Assembly (NCBI GenBank): GCA_963794605.1
Contig: CAWCEN010000004.1
Coordinates: 62,001 to 126,000 of the forward strand
Length of the DNA: 64,000 bases
Source: VAXT01 sp963794605
GTDB taxonomy: Bacteria; Actinomycetota; Thermoleophilia; Gaiellales; Gaiellaceae
Direction: 5' to 3'
Shown here: positions 23,995 through 32,624 of the stretch, piece by piece
How positions within the stretch are numbered: position 1 is the stretch's first letter
Layout of the letters: each line of letters starts with the position of its first letter
Translations under genes and position numbers: made by a program
Notes under the pieces: generated by a model
What the model was told of the DNA's origin: nothing
What the model saw: only the letters and a program-made list of their open reading frames with translations
Databases searched by the model: none

Positions 23995-25556
23995 GCGGGC
24001 ACGACGATGCCATGCCCGCCACGCCTCGGGTCGCCTGCAGCCGCGAGAGAGCCGTCGGCGCGGCGCTCGACCGCTGCGGCGCCGCCGAAGTAGAGGTTCC
24101 GCCTGCGCCAGCGGACGAGGTCGTAGCCGCGCGCCTCGAGCTGGTCGAGCTCGGCCGGATCGGCGCCGCCTTCGCAGTGGACCTGGCCGCCCTCGAAATG
24201 GACGCGCGGCGCTTCGATCGCCTCCTCGACGGACAGTCCGTGGTGGACGACGTTGACGACGATCTGGAGGATCGCGCCGCGGAGCCTGATCGAGCCTGCG
24301 CTGCCGACGACGAGCCGTGGCCGGCCGCCGTCGAGCGCGAGCGACGGAGCCATCATGCTCGTCAGCCTCGCGCCCGGACGCGCCTGCCTGTCCGGCGGGT
24401 TGAGGTCGTACTCGCCGAGCATGTTGTTCATGTGGATCCCGGTGCCCGGAACGATCACGCCGGAGCCGGACCCGGTCGACGCGGTCATGGACGCCGCGTT
24501 GCCGCGCTCGTCGACGACGGAGATCTGGGTCGTTCCGGGCGCGCCCGCGGTCTCCGACGGCTCGCCGACGCGGTCCTTCATCCGCCGCATCGCCGCGCGG
24601 AGATTGTCGTCCGAGTAGAGCCTGTGAGCGAGACCTCCTCGGTGGAGGTCCGACGCGAAGCTCCCGCCTCGCGCCCGCAGCTGCTCGCGCATCACGTCGA
24701 CGAGCGCCCCGATCGCGGACGCAGTTCCGGGGCCGTCGTCGGCCGGGAGCCGGTCGAGGAGCGAGAGCCCGTAGCCGATCAGGATCCCGCCCGACGACGG
24801 AGGTGGGTTCGACACGAACTCGTGGCCCTCGTACGGCACGCGGATCGGCCGCCGCCAGATCACGCGGTACGCGGCCAGGTCCTCCCGGGTAATCAGGCCG
24901 CCGTTCGCCGCCAGGTAGCGCACCAGCTCGCGACCGAGCTCGCCCTGGTAGAGCGCCCGTGCGCCACCGTCCGCGAGCACCTCGAGCGTCGAGGCGAGGT
25001 CGTCCATGACGACGCGCTCGCCGGCCCTCAGTCGGCCGTGCTCCCCGTAGATCGCGCGGCCCTCGGGAGCGTGACGCAGAATGAGGTCGAGGATCGCGTG
25101 CAGGTACGCCTGCTGCGGGGTCAACTCCACGCCCTCGCGGGCCAAGTCAATCGCGGGCTCGAGCAGCCGGCTCCAGGGGAGGGAGCCATATCGCTCGTGC
25201 GCAGCCTCCAGCCCGGCGACGGCTCCGGGAACGGCGCAGGAGCCGGCCCCGATCAGATAGACCACCTGTGACGTCGCGTCGAAATCGATCTCGATCGATT
25301 CCATGTGCGGCTTCGGCGGCCGCTTCGATCCATGGCCGGGCACGGACACGAAGAAGTCGAGCAGGCGGTCGCTCCGGTCGCGTGCCCGGTGCACGAGCAG
25401 GAACCCGCCCGCCGCCGGGCCCGTGAGCGGGCTCTCGGCGACCCACGAGACGAACGCAGCGGCCAGGCAGGCGTCGACCGCGTTGCCGCCTTCAGCCAGG
25501 ATCTCCGCTCCAACCTCTGCGGTCAGCCGGTGGCCCGCTGCAATCGCCCCTCTCAT
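23991..25556 (-). CDS. ggt: Gamma-glutamyltransferase family protein
   Basis: The 521-residue Ntn-hydrolase precursor shows MRGAIAAGHRLTAEVGAEIL, NAVDACLAAAF and the processing site where Thr in GTTQISVVDERGNAASMT (near residue 342) becomes the new N-terminal nucleophile. SMMAPSLALDGGRP and GSAGSIRLRGAI complete the small subunit. I see no signal peptide, so a cytosolic location is likely, unlike classical periplasmic GGT. ATG 25556 has TACGCT (forward 25565-25570) 8 bases upstream. It may cleave glutathione or other gamma-glutamyl compounds; related acylases (CapD, cephalosporin acylase) are alternatives. Palindromic repeat B lies just upstream. Confidence 0.82.
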   Translation of the reverse strand: MRGAIAAGHRLTAEVGAEILAEGGNAVDACLAAAFVSWVAESPLTGPAAGGFLLVHRARDRSDRLLDFFVSVPGHGSKRPPKPHMESIEIDFDATSQVVYLIGAGSCAVPGAVAGLEAAHERYGSLPWSRLLEPAIDLAREGVELTPQQAYLHAILDLILRHAPEGRAIYGEHGRLRAGERVVMDDLASTLEVLADGGARALYQGELGRELVRYLAANGGLITREDLAAYRVIWRRPIRVPYEGHEFVSNPPPSSGGILIGYGLSLLDRLPADDGPGTASAIGALVDVMREQLRARGGSFASDLHRGGLAHRLYSDDNLRAAMRRMKDRVGEPSETAGAPGTTQISVVDERGNAASMTASTGSGSGVIVPGTGIHMNNMLGEYDLNPPDRQARPGARLTSMMAPSLALDGGRPRLVVGSAGSIRLRGAILQIVVNVVHHGLSVEEAIEAPRVHFEGGQVHCEGGADPAELDQLEARGYDLVRWRRRNLYFGGAAAVERRADGSLAAAGDPRRGGHGIVVPA

Positions 25557-25589
25557 AGTCGCGAAGCGTAGAACGAAGACCGGAACAGC

Positions 25590-25618
25590 CATGTCCAAGG
25601 GACAGGCCCTGGGACATG
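25590..25618. repeat. Palindromic repeat family B, copy 1
   Basis: Outer arms CATGTCC/GGGACATG enclose AGGGACAGGCCCT, giving a near-perfect hairpin in the divergent gap between the ggt-like gene and the membrane protein. The core recurs at 33228-33250 inside the Lhr gene and in part at 51266-51278. Confidence 0.7.
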
Positions 25619-25665
25619 CCCGCAGAGACCAGTTCGGCCTCCGTGCGCGCTAGGCTTCCCCGGAC

Positions 25666-27297
25666 TTGCAGCGCGCGCACTTTCTTCTGCGCGAAGCGAT
25701 GCTCGCAGCCGGCTCGGCCGCCTCGCTCGCAGCATTGCTCATCTGGTTGGGCCCCCCCGGGAACGACCTCGCTGCGCATGTCTACCAACGAACGGTCTTC
25801 CTGCACAACGGCTTCCAGCTCTGGAACAACTTCTGGTACGGCGGGCGCTACAGCTTCGTCACGTACAGCGTCCTCTACTACCCGCTGGCCGCCGTCTTCG
25901 GGATCAGGGCGCTCGCGATCCTCTCGATCGGGATCGCCGCGCTGGCCTTCGCGATCGTCGTCTGCCGGCAGTTCGGGCCGCTCGCGCGCTGGTCGAGCCG
26001 GACGTTCGCCGTCGTCTGGTCGCTGCTGGTCATCTCGGCCGCGTTCCCATTCGCGCTCGGCTTCGCGCTCGGTCTCCTGGCCCTCGTCGCCCTCCAGGCC
26101 GGGAAGCGCTGGTGGTTCGCCGTCCTCGCCGTGCTGACCGTTGCCGCAAGCCCACTCGCGTTCCTGCTGCTCGCGATCTTCCTCGCGGGCATCGGGCTTG
26201 GAATGCTCGAGCGCGGCCGGAGGCTGATCGCACCCACTGCGATCGTCCTCTTCGTCGCCACCTGTCAGTTCCTGCTCATGCGCGCCTTCGCCGACGGTGG
26301 CCGCTACCCGTTCTCGGAGTTCGAGCTCATGTGCATCCTGACGTTCTGCGTCCTGGGAGCAGTGCTCACCTGGCGCGTCGAGTACGCACGCGCGCTCCGC
26401 TGGTTCTTCGTCGCCTACGGCGTCGTCAGCCTCGCCACGTACGCGTTCACCACTCCGCTCGGCGAGAACATCGCCCGCGTCCGACTCGTCGCGCTGCCGA
26501 TCGCGGTGCTCGTACTCTCGCTCAGGCGCTGGCGGCCGTTGCCCGTCGCCGCGCTGGTGCTCGTGCTGGCCGCGATGTGGAATCTCGGCCCGCATGCCTG
26601 GGCGCTGTCTCGCAGCGCGCGCGAGCACCAGGCTGCAAGCGCGCTCTACTGGCAGCCCGCCGCGAGGTACCTGCACAAGAACCTGACGCCGTCCTACCGC
26701 GTCGAGGCGGTCGACACCTCGGGCCACTGGGCCGCCGTGTACCTGCCCCGCGCCGGGATCCCGCTCACACGCGGCTGGTTCCGGCAGGACGACTTTCCGC
26801 AGAACGAAGTGCTCTACGACAACCTGACCGGCGCGACCTATCGCGCTTGGCTCCGAAGCCTGGGCGTCCGCTACGTCGTCCTCACCGACGCACCAACCGA
26901 CTACAGCGCGAAGCAGGAGGCACAGCTCATCCGCGGCGGCGGCTCGGGCCTCATTCCTGTCCACAACACCCTGCACATGACGATCTACAAGCTCCCGAAC
27001 GCGCAGCCGATCGTCACCGGACAGGGCCCCGCGAGGATGCTCAGGCTGGGGCAGACACAGATGGTGATGGAGGTCGGCTCACCGGGCCACTACCGGGTTG
27101 CCGTCCGCTACTCGCCGTACTGGAACGCCGTCAACAAGACAGGGTGCGTCTCGAAGGGCGAGGACGGGATGCTGCGCGTCGACGCGCAGCGGCGAGGACG
27201 GATCGTGCTCCAGTTCAAGGTCAAGGCCACGCGCGCGTTGGCCACGATGGTCGGCGCCGGCTCGTCCAGCGACTGCGGGCTACCGGCTAATCCGTAA
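25666..27297 (+). CDS. Polytopic membrane protein, glycosyltransferase-like
   Basis: This 543-residue protein has about 10-12 transmembrane helices in its first 330 residues (FVTYSVLYYPLAAVFGIRAL, TFAVVWSLLVISAAFPFALG) and a soluble C-terminal domain of about 200 residues with RAWLRSLGVRYVVLTDAPTD. The layout, with a long first loop NGFQLWNNFWYGGRY and a C-terminal extracytoplasmic domain, resembles YfhO or related polyprenyl-phosphate-dependent glycosyltransferases. Which lipid or sugar is handled cannot be told. The start is either TTG 25666 or ATG 25699. The stop region overlaps the convergent ftsZ by 11 bases. Confidence 0.7.
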   Translation: MQRAHFLLREAMLAAGSAASLAALLIWLGPPGNDLAAHVYQRTVFLHNGFQLWNNFWYGGRYSFVTYSVLYYPLAAVFGIRALAILSIGIAALAFAIVVCRQFGPLARWSSRTFAVVWSLLVISAAFPFALGFALGLLALVALQAGKRWWFAVLAVLTVAASPLAFLLLAIFLAGIGLGMLERGRRLIAPTAIVLFVATCQFLLMRAFADGGRYPFSEFELMCILTFCVLGAVLTWRVEYARALRWFFVAYGVVSLATYAFTTPLGENIARVRLVALPIAVLVLSLRRWRPLPVAALVLVLAAMWNLGPHAWALSRSAREHQAASALYWQPAARYLHKNLTPSYRVEAVDTSGHWAAVYLPRAGIPLTRGWFRQDDFPQNEVLYDNLTGATYRAWLRSLGVRYVVLTDAPTDYSAKQEAQLIRGGGSGLIPVHNTLHMTIYKLPNAQPIVTGQGPARMLRLGQTQMVMEVGSPGHYRVAVRYSPYWNAVNKTGCVSKGEDGMLRVDAQRRGRIVLQFKVKATRALATMVGAGSSSDCGLPANP

Positions 27298-28609
27298 GGA
27301 ACGCGGGCGGCTCGAGAGGGTCGGCCTCGCGGCGCTCGACTCCGGTGTTCTTCCGTCCGATCACCCCGGCGAGGCCGGTCGCGATGACCGTGATCCAGAC
27401 CTGTCCGGTCAGCCGTTCGTCGATTGTCGCGCCGAAGATGATGTTCGTGTCGTCACGTGCGCCGCGGCGCACGACCTCCGCCGCTTCGTTGACCTCGAAC
27501 AGCGAGAGATCGTCCCCGCCGGCGATCGAGAGCAGGATGCCCCTAGCGCCGACGAGCTCGGTGTCGATCAGCGGTGAGCTGAGCGCACTCTCGGCTGCTC
27601 GCACCGCGCGGTCTTCGCCGGTCGCGTAGCCGATGCCCATCAGCGCCGAGCCGGCGTCCTTCATGATCGTCTTCACGTCGGCGAAGTCGAGGTTGATGAT
27701 CCCGGGCATCGTGATCAGGTCGCAGATGCCCTGGACGCCCTGGCGCAGCACGTCGTCCGCGATCCGGAACGCGTCGAGCATCGTCGTCTTCTCGTCGAGC
27801 ACCTCGAGCAGCTTGTCGTTCGGGATCACGATCACCGTGTCGCAGTTCTCGCGCAGCGCCTCGATGCCCTCGGACGCCTGGGCACGGCGTTTCGTGCCCT
27901 CGAAATGGAACGGCGTCGTGACGATGCCGACCGTGAGCGCGCCCAGTTCCCTCGCAATGCGCGCGACGACCGGCGCGCCGCCGGACCCGGTTCCGCCGCC
28001 CTCGCCCGCGGTCACGAAGACCATGTCCGAGGCGCGAAGCGCGCGCTTGAGCTGGTCGTAGGACTCTTCGGCCGCACGGCGCCCGAGGTCGGCCGAGGCA
28101 CCCGAGCCGAGCCCCTGGGTCAGCTCGCGTCCGATGTGGATCTTGACCGGAGCATCCGCGAGCGCGAGCTGCTGGATGTCAGTGTTGACGGCGACGAACT
28201 CGACGTCCGAGATGCCCGCATCGATCATTCGGTTGATCGCGTTCAGGCCCGCTCCGCCGACCCCGACGACGCGGATGACGGCCATGTAGGCGCCCGGCTC
28301 CGAGTGCGTCGCGCGATGCAGGCGCGGTGCAGGTTCGGGCAGCGCCTCGATCCGCGGGAGCTCCTCGACCGGGCGCAGGTCCGGCTTGGACGTCGGCGCA
28401 GGTTCGGGCTCTGGCTCCGGTTCGGGTTCAGGAGCGACGTCGACGATCGGCTCAAAGGGCGGAGCGTGCTCGACCGTCTCCTCGAGCGGCTCGACGTGCG
28501 CCTCGGGCTCCGAGTCGGGCTGGTTCTTCCCCTGGCGCTGCGCGGCTTCGGTCGCCCGGAAGAGCTCCGCGAGCGGGCCTTCACGCATGCTTGCGCGCTT
28601 GCGCGCCAT
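27287..28609 (-). CDS. ftsZ: FtsZ with long N-terminal acidic Pro-rich extension
   Basis: The GTPase domain starts near residue 109 (AVIRVVGVGGAGLNAINRMI) and contains the tubulin signature GGGTGSG at 204-210. FtsZ polymerises with GTP into the division ring. Before it lies a tail of about 108 residues, basic at first and then Pro/Glu-rich (VAPEPEPEPEPEPAPTSKP), which ordinary FtsZ lacks. The C-terminal linker is very short, and the protein ends DPLEPPAFLTD, resembling the conserved C-terminal peptide that binds FtsA/SepF. ATG 28609 has an excellent AAGGAGG 6 bases upstream, so the extension is translated. The 29-base overlap with parA indicates co-translation. Confidence 0.9.
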   Translation of the reverse strand: MARKRASMREGPLAELFRATEAAQRQGKNQPDSEPEAHVEPLEETVEHAPPFEPIVDVAPEPEPEPEPEPAPTSKPDLRPVEELPRIEALPEPAPRLHRATHSEPGAYMAVIRVVGVGGAGLNAINRMIDAGISDVEFVAVNTDIQQLALADAPVKIHIGRELTQGLGSGASADLGRRAAEESYDQLKRALRASDMVFVTAGEGGGTGSGGAPVVARIARELGALTVGIVTTPFHFEGTKRRAQASEGIEALRENCDTVIVIPNDKLLEVLDEKTTMLDAFRIADDVLRQGVQGICDLITMPGIINLDFADVKTIMKDAGSALMGIGYATGEDRAVRAAESALSSPLIDTELVGARGILLSIAGGDDLSLFEVNEAAEVVRRGARDDTNIIFGATIDERLTGQVWITVIATGLAGVIGRKNTGVERREADPLEPPAFLTD

Positions 28610-29444
28610 TGAGAACCTCCTTCGCCAGGTCGCGGTACGCCTTCGCGGCGTTCCCGGTCGGGTCGTACTTGAGGACGGACGTGCCCTTCACCGGCGCCTC
28701 CGCGTAGCGGATCGTCTTCTTGATCCGCGTCTTGAAGACGAGGTCGCCGAAGTTCTCCTCGAGGATCTCGACCGCCTCGCGCGCGTGCAGCGTACGACGG
28801 TCGAACATCGTCGGCAGGATGCCCATGATCTCGACGTTCGGGTTCAGGTTCTCGCGGATCATCGACAGCGTGTTCTCGAGCTGGACGAGACCACGCAGCG
28901 AGAGGTACTCGCACTGGACCGGGACGATGACGTGGTCGGACGCGACGAGCGCGTTGATCGTCAGCAGGCCGAGCGACGGCGGCGTGTCGATGAGGACGTA
29001 GTCGTAGCTCCCTTTGACCGCGGCCAGCGCCTTCTCGAGCGCGCGCTCGCGACCGATCATGCTCGCAAGCGCGAGCTCCGCGCCCGCGAGGTCGATCGAC
29101 GACACCGCGAGGTCGATCTCCTTGTGCTCGATCACGTTCTCGATCGGCAGGCGGTGGACGAGAACGTCGAACATCGAGCGGTCGATCGAGTCAGGGTTCA
29201 GGCCCTGGCTCATGGTCAGGTTGCCCTGGGGGTCCATGTCGATGCACAGGACGCGGTAGTCCTCCTCAGACAGCGCGGCGGCGAGGTTCAGCGTCGACGT
29301 CGTCTTTGCGACGCCGCCCTTCTGATTCGCGAACGCGATGACCGTCGCCTCGCGCGGCGGCTCGCCGGTCTCAGGCGTCGGCGTCTGGTCCTCGGTTTCC
29401 TGTTCCCGCGACAGCGGTCGCGAAAGAAGGCGCGTCAGCCCCAT
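28581..29444 (-). CDS. parA: ParA/Soj family ATPase
   Basis: The 287-residue protein is a ParA-type Walker ATPase: the deviant P-loop KGGVAKTTSTLNLAAAL, DMDPQGNLT (Walker A' region) and IDTPPSLGLLTINAL (Walker B) are all present, and the C-terminus has FKTRIKKTIRYAEAPVKG. An N-terminal stretch of about 45 polar residues precedes the core. Normally ParA segregates origins with ParB, but no parB is adjacent; instead it overlaps ftsZ by 29 bases, which suggests coupling of division-site placement and segregation. ATG 29444 is preferred over one at 29489 because the added residues are unlike the family. Confidence 0.85.
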   Translation of the reverse strand: MGLTRLLSRPLSREQETEDQTPTPETGEPPREATVIAFANQKGGVAKTTSTLNLAAALSEEDYRVLCIDMDPQGNLTMSQGLNPDSIDRSMFDVLVHRLPIENVIEHKEIDLAVSSIDLAGAELALASMIGRERALEKALAAVKGSYDYVLIDTPPSLGLLTINALVASDHVIVPVQCEYLSLRGLVQLENTLSMIRENLNPNVEIMGILPTMFDRRTLHAREAVEILEENFGDLVFKTRIKKTIRYAEAPVKGTSVLKYDPTGNAAKAYRDLAKEVLNGAQARKHA

Positions 29445-29533
29445 TACGCGTTCCCTGTTCGACCGGTCTTCGTGCAGTCCTGCACACATCCATTGTGCAG
29501 CAAAACCTCGTGTGCGAACAGAATTCGACCCGG

Positions 29534-29767
29534 TCAGGCGCGGGGAACGACGAGCTCGGTTTCATCGGCGGCGAGCGCTTCTTTGGCGCGCTCGACGGCG
29601 TTTGCGGTACGCCAAGGCACCGGCTCGTCGCGGACCCAGTCCTCGGCGTCGGCCAGCAGCGCGCGTACTTCGTCGAGCAGGATCTCCGCCGGCGCATCCT
29701 CGCTGCGCAGGCCGTCGATCCTCTCGAGCCGCTCCAGGATCGCCCGCTCCTTCTCCACCGCGTCCAC
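29534..29767 (-). CDS. Small acidic helical protein (77 residues)
   Basis: GTG 29767 opens a 77-residue frame (MDAVEKERAILERLERIDGL ...) that is acidic, rich in Glu, Leu and Arg, and predicted to be helical or coiled-coil throughout, ending TELVVPRA. No family is recognised. It sits between the unrecognised 414-residue gene and parA, on the same strand as both, with gaps of 40 and 89 bases. It has gene-like composition, and no other frame over this stretch looks like a protein. Confidence 0.55.
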   Translation of the reverse strand: MDAVEKERAILERLERIDGLRSEDAPAEILLDEVRALLADAEDWVRDEPVPWRTANAVERAKEALAADETELVVPRA

Positions 29768-29807
29768 GGTAGCCGCACGACGACCCGTTGTATGTGACGA
29801 TTCCGAA

Positions 29808-31052
29808 TCAGCTGGCGAGCGCTTGTGTGACGCGGCTCGAGGGGGTCGGCCGCACTCCGAGGAGCGACTCGTCCAGCTCGGCGACGAGCTTTTCGCGATC
29901 CCCCCGCGTGACGGTCACGACGAGCGCGCGCCGCACGAGATCCGCCGCCTCGGGGCGCGCGACGCCTTCGCACAGGCGGCGCAGGACGAAGAGGCAGTCC
30001 TGCCGCTCGCGCCCGGTCTCGCCGAGGAGGACCGCCGTCCGCAGCGCAGCCGCCCACGCGCCGTCGCCGTTTCCAATCAGCGCCTCGAGCGACGAGCGGA
30101 GCTGCTCCGCGCGGAACGACCCATCCTGGAAGAGCGCCAGCTCCCAGCGGTCGAGCGCGTCGCCGAGCCCACGGTCGTCCTCGGCCGCGCCGAGCTTTCC
30201 GATCAGCACGCGCGCGGTCTCGCCGCGGAACACATCGAGACGCGTGGGCTCGCCCGGTGGCTGCGTCGCTGCGATCGGCAGCACGGGGCGCACGCCGAAC
30301 GGGCGCCAGTCGAGTCGCTCGAAGAGCACCGGACCGGCCGCGATCGGCCCGCAAGTGGCCAGCCGGAGCGCTGTCACGGCGTCTGCGATCTCTCCGGGAG
30401 CGTCGGGCGGCTCACCGCCGCCCGCGGGCATCGGCTGCTCCAGCTCGAGCACGCACATCCGGTCCGGCTCGCGGCCGAAGCTCTCCGGAGCGAGGCGCGC
30501 GGCATCGGGCCAGTGCGCGACCAGCTCACCGTCGGCGGCATGCCGGACCCTGAGCCGGTCGCCGAGCGAAATCACCTGCCCCACTTCGACCCCTACGAGC
30601 GGGGCGATCGCCGCATAGACGCGCTCGTCTCCGAACATCGATTCCTCGAGCTGGGCATACGCGCGGTCGAAGGCGTCGTCATCCCAGTCGAACCCGCCGC
30701 ACGCCTCGGCGACGTCGGCGACGAGCGGCAGCAGGACGGTGCGGAAGAGCGCGTGCTCGGACTGGGCGTGCGCGTGTGCGCGGGCGAAGATCGCCGCGGC
30801 CGGCTCGCTGCCGAGCGCCTCGAGCGCGATCGCCGTGTCGCCTCGGCCGAGCAGCCGTCCGCCGCGCGTCTCGACGAAGCTCCGGACGAGCGGCCGGTAC
30901 TCGTAGAGCGTTGGCCGTCCCCGCGAGCCGTGCTCCTCGAAGACGAAGGTGATCTCGGCGCCCTGCTCGACCTCCCGCCCGTAGAACGCGAAGGCGCCGA
31001 GGCAGAAGCCGCGCAGGGCCGAATGGAGGTGCGGTGCGCGCACCCCGCTCAC
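29808..31052 (-). CDS. Conserved-looking protein of unknown function (414 residues)
   Basis: I do not recognise this protein. It starts at GTG 31052 directly after the Nei stop (TAAGTG), so it is co-transcribed with the glycosylase. Visible features: a hydrophobic patch FCLGAFAFYGREVEQGAEIT, a central region FERLDWRPFGVRPVLPIAAT, and no transmembrane helix, signal or obvious nucleotide motif. The C-terminal part is helical and Leu/Arg-rich (DCLFVLRRLCEGVARPEAAD). Length and composition are uniform, with no sign of decay. A DNA-repair link is only suggested by the neighbour. Confidence 0.65.
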   Translation of the reverse strand: MSGVRAPHLHSALRGFCLGAFAFYGREVEQGAEITFVFEEHGSRGRPTLYEYRPLVRSFVETRGGRLLGRGDTAIALEALGSEPAAAIFARAHAHAQSEHALFRTVLLPLVADVAEACGGFDWDDDAFDRAYAQLEESMFGDERVYAAIAPLVGVEVGQVISLGDRLRVRHAADGELVAHWPDAARLAPESFGREPDRMCVLELEQPMPAGGGEPPDAPGEIADAVTALRLATCGPIAAGPVLFERLDWRPFGVRPVLPIAATQPPGEPTRLDVFRGETARVLIGKLGAAEDDRGLGDALDRWELALFQDGSFRAEQLRSSLEALIGNGDGAWAAALRTAVLLGETGRERQDCLFVLRRLCEGVARPEAADLVRRALVVTVTRGDREKLVAELDESLLGVRPTPSSRVTQALAS

Positions 31053-31814
31053 TTACACGGCGCCCTGCGTCTCTCCTCCCTGGCACGTAGCGCACCAGTA
31101 CGCGATGCGGTTCGCGTCGCCCTGGCCGCGCGAGGCGATAGCAGTCCCGCAACGCGGGCACGGGCGGCCGGCCTGGCGGTAGACGGCGCGCTGCCTGAGG
31201 CCGGAGTCGAGCGACCGGCGCATCAGCTGCGCCGCTTCCTCGAGGACGGAGCGGAGCTCGTCGTCCGACACGTGGCCGAGCTGCGTCCACGGCGAGACCC
31301 GCGCACGCCAGAGCGCCTCGGCGCGCCACATGTTCCCGATCCCTGCAACGAGCCGCTGATCGAGCACCGCCTCGCCGATCGCGACGTTCTGGTCCGCGGC
31401 TCGCATCCTGTTCACCATCTCGTCGAGGTCCGGCGGATCGGCCAGGATGTCCGGCCCGAGCCTGCGGACACGCGTGTCGTCGAGCTCGAGAACAGGCCCG
31501 TGCCACAGGATCGCCTCAGCGTTCTCGCCGCGGAGAACGAGCCACGGCATCCCGCGTCGCGTGCTTGCACCGTTTCGCTCGAGCACCTGCCAGCGGCCCT
31601 TCATGCGCAGGTGGCTGCGGAGCACGAGCCCGTCCTCGAAGCGCAGCAGCAGGTTCTTGCCCACCGCTTCGACGCCTAGGAGCCGGCGCCCGTCTAGCCG
31701 GCTTGCGACGCCCGTCACGCGCGCCCGCGGATGCGGCGTCACGACCTCGAGCTGCTCGCCGACCAGGGTCTGGAGCCGCTGGGCCACGCGGTGGATCGAG
31801 TCGCCCTCGGGCAT
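31053..31814 (-). CDS. nei: Fpg/Nei family DNA glycosylase
   Basis: The 253-residue protein starts with MPEGDSIHRVAQRLQTLVGE: Pro2 is the catalytic nucleophile and Glu3 the partner base. The GDS variant of the N-terminus is typical of Nei (endonuclease VIII) rather than Fpg. The helix-two-turn-helix region reads LDQRLVAGIGNMWRAEALWR, and the C-terminal zinc finger has CPRCG and CATCQ. It excises oxidised pyrimidines and nicks the strand by beta,delta-elimination. The stop TAA touches the start of the 414-residue gene. Confidence 0.88.
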   Translation of the reverse strand: MPEGDSIHRVAQRLQTLVGEQLEVVTPHPRARVTGVASRLDGRRLLGVEAVGKNLLLRFEDGLVLRSHLRMKGRWQVLERNGASTRRGMPWLVLRGENAEAILWHGPVLELDDTRVRRLGPDILADPPDLDEMVNRMRAADQNVAIGEAVLDQRLVAGIGNMWRAEALWRARVSPWTQLGHVSDDELRSVLEEAAQLMRRSLDSGLRQRAVYRQAGRPCPRCGTAIASRGQGDANRIAYWCATCQGGETQGAV

Positions 31815-31828
31815 AGAGTGGACAGCGT

Positions 31829-32254
31829 ATGCATCCGGGGTTGCGCGCAGCAGCGGCAGGATCGGTCGCGGCGCTCGTCTGGGGTGCGCTCGAACCGGTC
31901 GACCGGCGGCTCTTTCGGAACGGGTACTCGGACGTGGCGGTCCTCGGGAAGGCGTTCACGCGCGGGCGGGGCTGGCGGCCGTTGGGGTTTGCGCTCCATG
32001 CAGTGAACGGCGCGATCTTCGGGCTCGCGTATCACGAGATCGCGCGTCGGTCGTCGCGCGACCGGCGCCGCCTGGCGATCGAGCTCGCGCTAGCCGAGCA
32101 CCTGACGCTGTTCTCCACGGGCACACTCGTCGACCGCTACCACCCCGCGCGCGGCGAGCCCGGAGTGCAGCATGTGTTCAGCGTTCGTGCGTTCGGCCAG
32201 GCAACGCTTCGACATGCCCTCTTCGGCACGGTCCTCGGTACGCTCGCCGACTGA
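31829..32254 (+). CDS. Small hypothetical membrane-associated protein
   Basis: The 141-residue protein has weakly hydrophobic helices (AAAAGSVAALVWGALEPVDR, FALHAVNGAIFGLAYHEIAR, HALFGTVLGTLAD) separated by basic loops, suggesting two or three membrane segments with glycine-zipper character. No family is recognised. TAGAGT (31814-31819) is 9 bases before the ATG, and the start is divergent from nei. The VOC gene follows one base after its stop, so they form an operon. Confidence 0.6.
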   Translation: MHPGLRAAAAGSVAALVWGALEPVDRRLFRNGYSDVAVLGKAFTRGRGWRPLGFALHAVNGAIFGLAYHEIARRSSRDRRRLAIELALAEHLTLFSTGTLVDRYHPARGEPGVQHVFSVRAFGQATLRHALFGTVLGTLAD

Positions 32255-32255
32255 G

Positions 32256-32624
32256 GTGGCTGTTTCGGTGATCGTGTTCGTCGAGGACGTCGCCCGCTCG
32301 CTCGCCTTCTACGAGCGCGTCGTCGGAGCGGAGCTGGATCACTTCGACGAGGACGGCTCCTACGGCGAGCTCAAATCCGGCGTCGGCTTCGCTGCGCACC
32401 ACCACGTCGAGCACCATCTTGACCTTTCGTTCCATCGCAACCAGCCCGGCGGGCTCCCAAGCGGGTTCGAGCTCGACTTCGCGGTCGATGATGTGGACGC
32501 GGCGTTCGCCAGGGCGATCGACGCAGGAGCCACGGCGGTTTGGGACCCTCGCGAGAAGCCTTGGGGCCGCTCGGCGCTCTTACGCGACCTCGACGGAGTG
32601 TTCGTCCATCTGACTCAGGACTAG
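32256..32624 (+). CDS. VOC/glyoxalase-fold protein
   Basis: The 122-residue protein has one VOC module pair: AVSVIVFVEDVARSLAFYER (first beta-alpha unit) and FELDFAVDDVDAAFARAIDA, then WDPREKPWGRSALLRDLDGV (second unit ending with an Asp/Gly turn). It resembles bleomycin-resistance/glyoxalase superfamily enzymes, which bind a metal through His/Glu residues; one His-rich segment AAHHHVEHHLDLS is notable but is probably not the metal site. GTG 32256 follows the membrane-protein stop by one base. Its stop overlaps the convergent Lhr stop by 4 bases. Confidence 0.75.
   Translation: MAVSVIVFVEDVARSLAFYERVVGAELDHFDEDGSYGELKSGVGFAAHHHVEHHLDLSFHRNQPGGLPSGFELDFAVDDVDAAFARAIDAGATAVWDPREKPWGRSALLRDLDGVFVHLTQD

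Noticed and set aside
25492..26976. Minus-strand open frame opposite the membrane protein
   Set aside because: Extremely charged (Arg/Glu/Asp) sequence without a fold; the plus strand gives clear transmembrane segments.
28386..31679. Very long open frame antisense to ftsZ, parA and the Nei region
   Set aside because: High GC makes antisense frames long; the translation is Arg/Asp-rich with no domain, whereas the opposite strand encodes recognisable proteins throughout.
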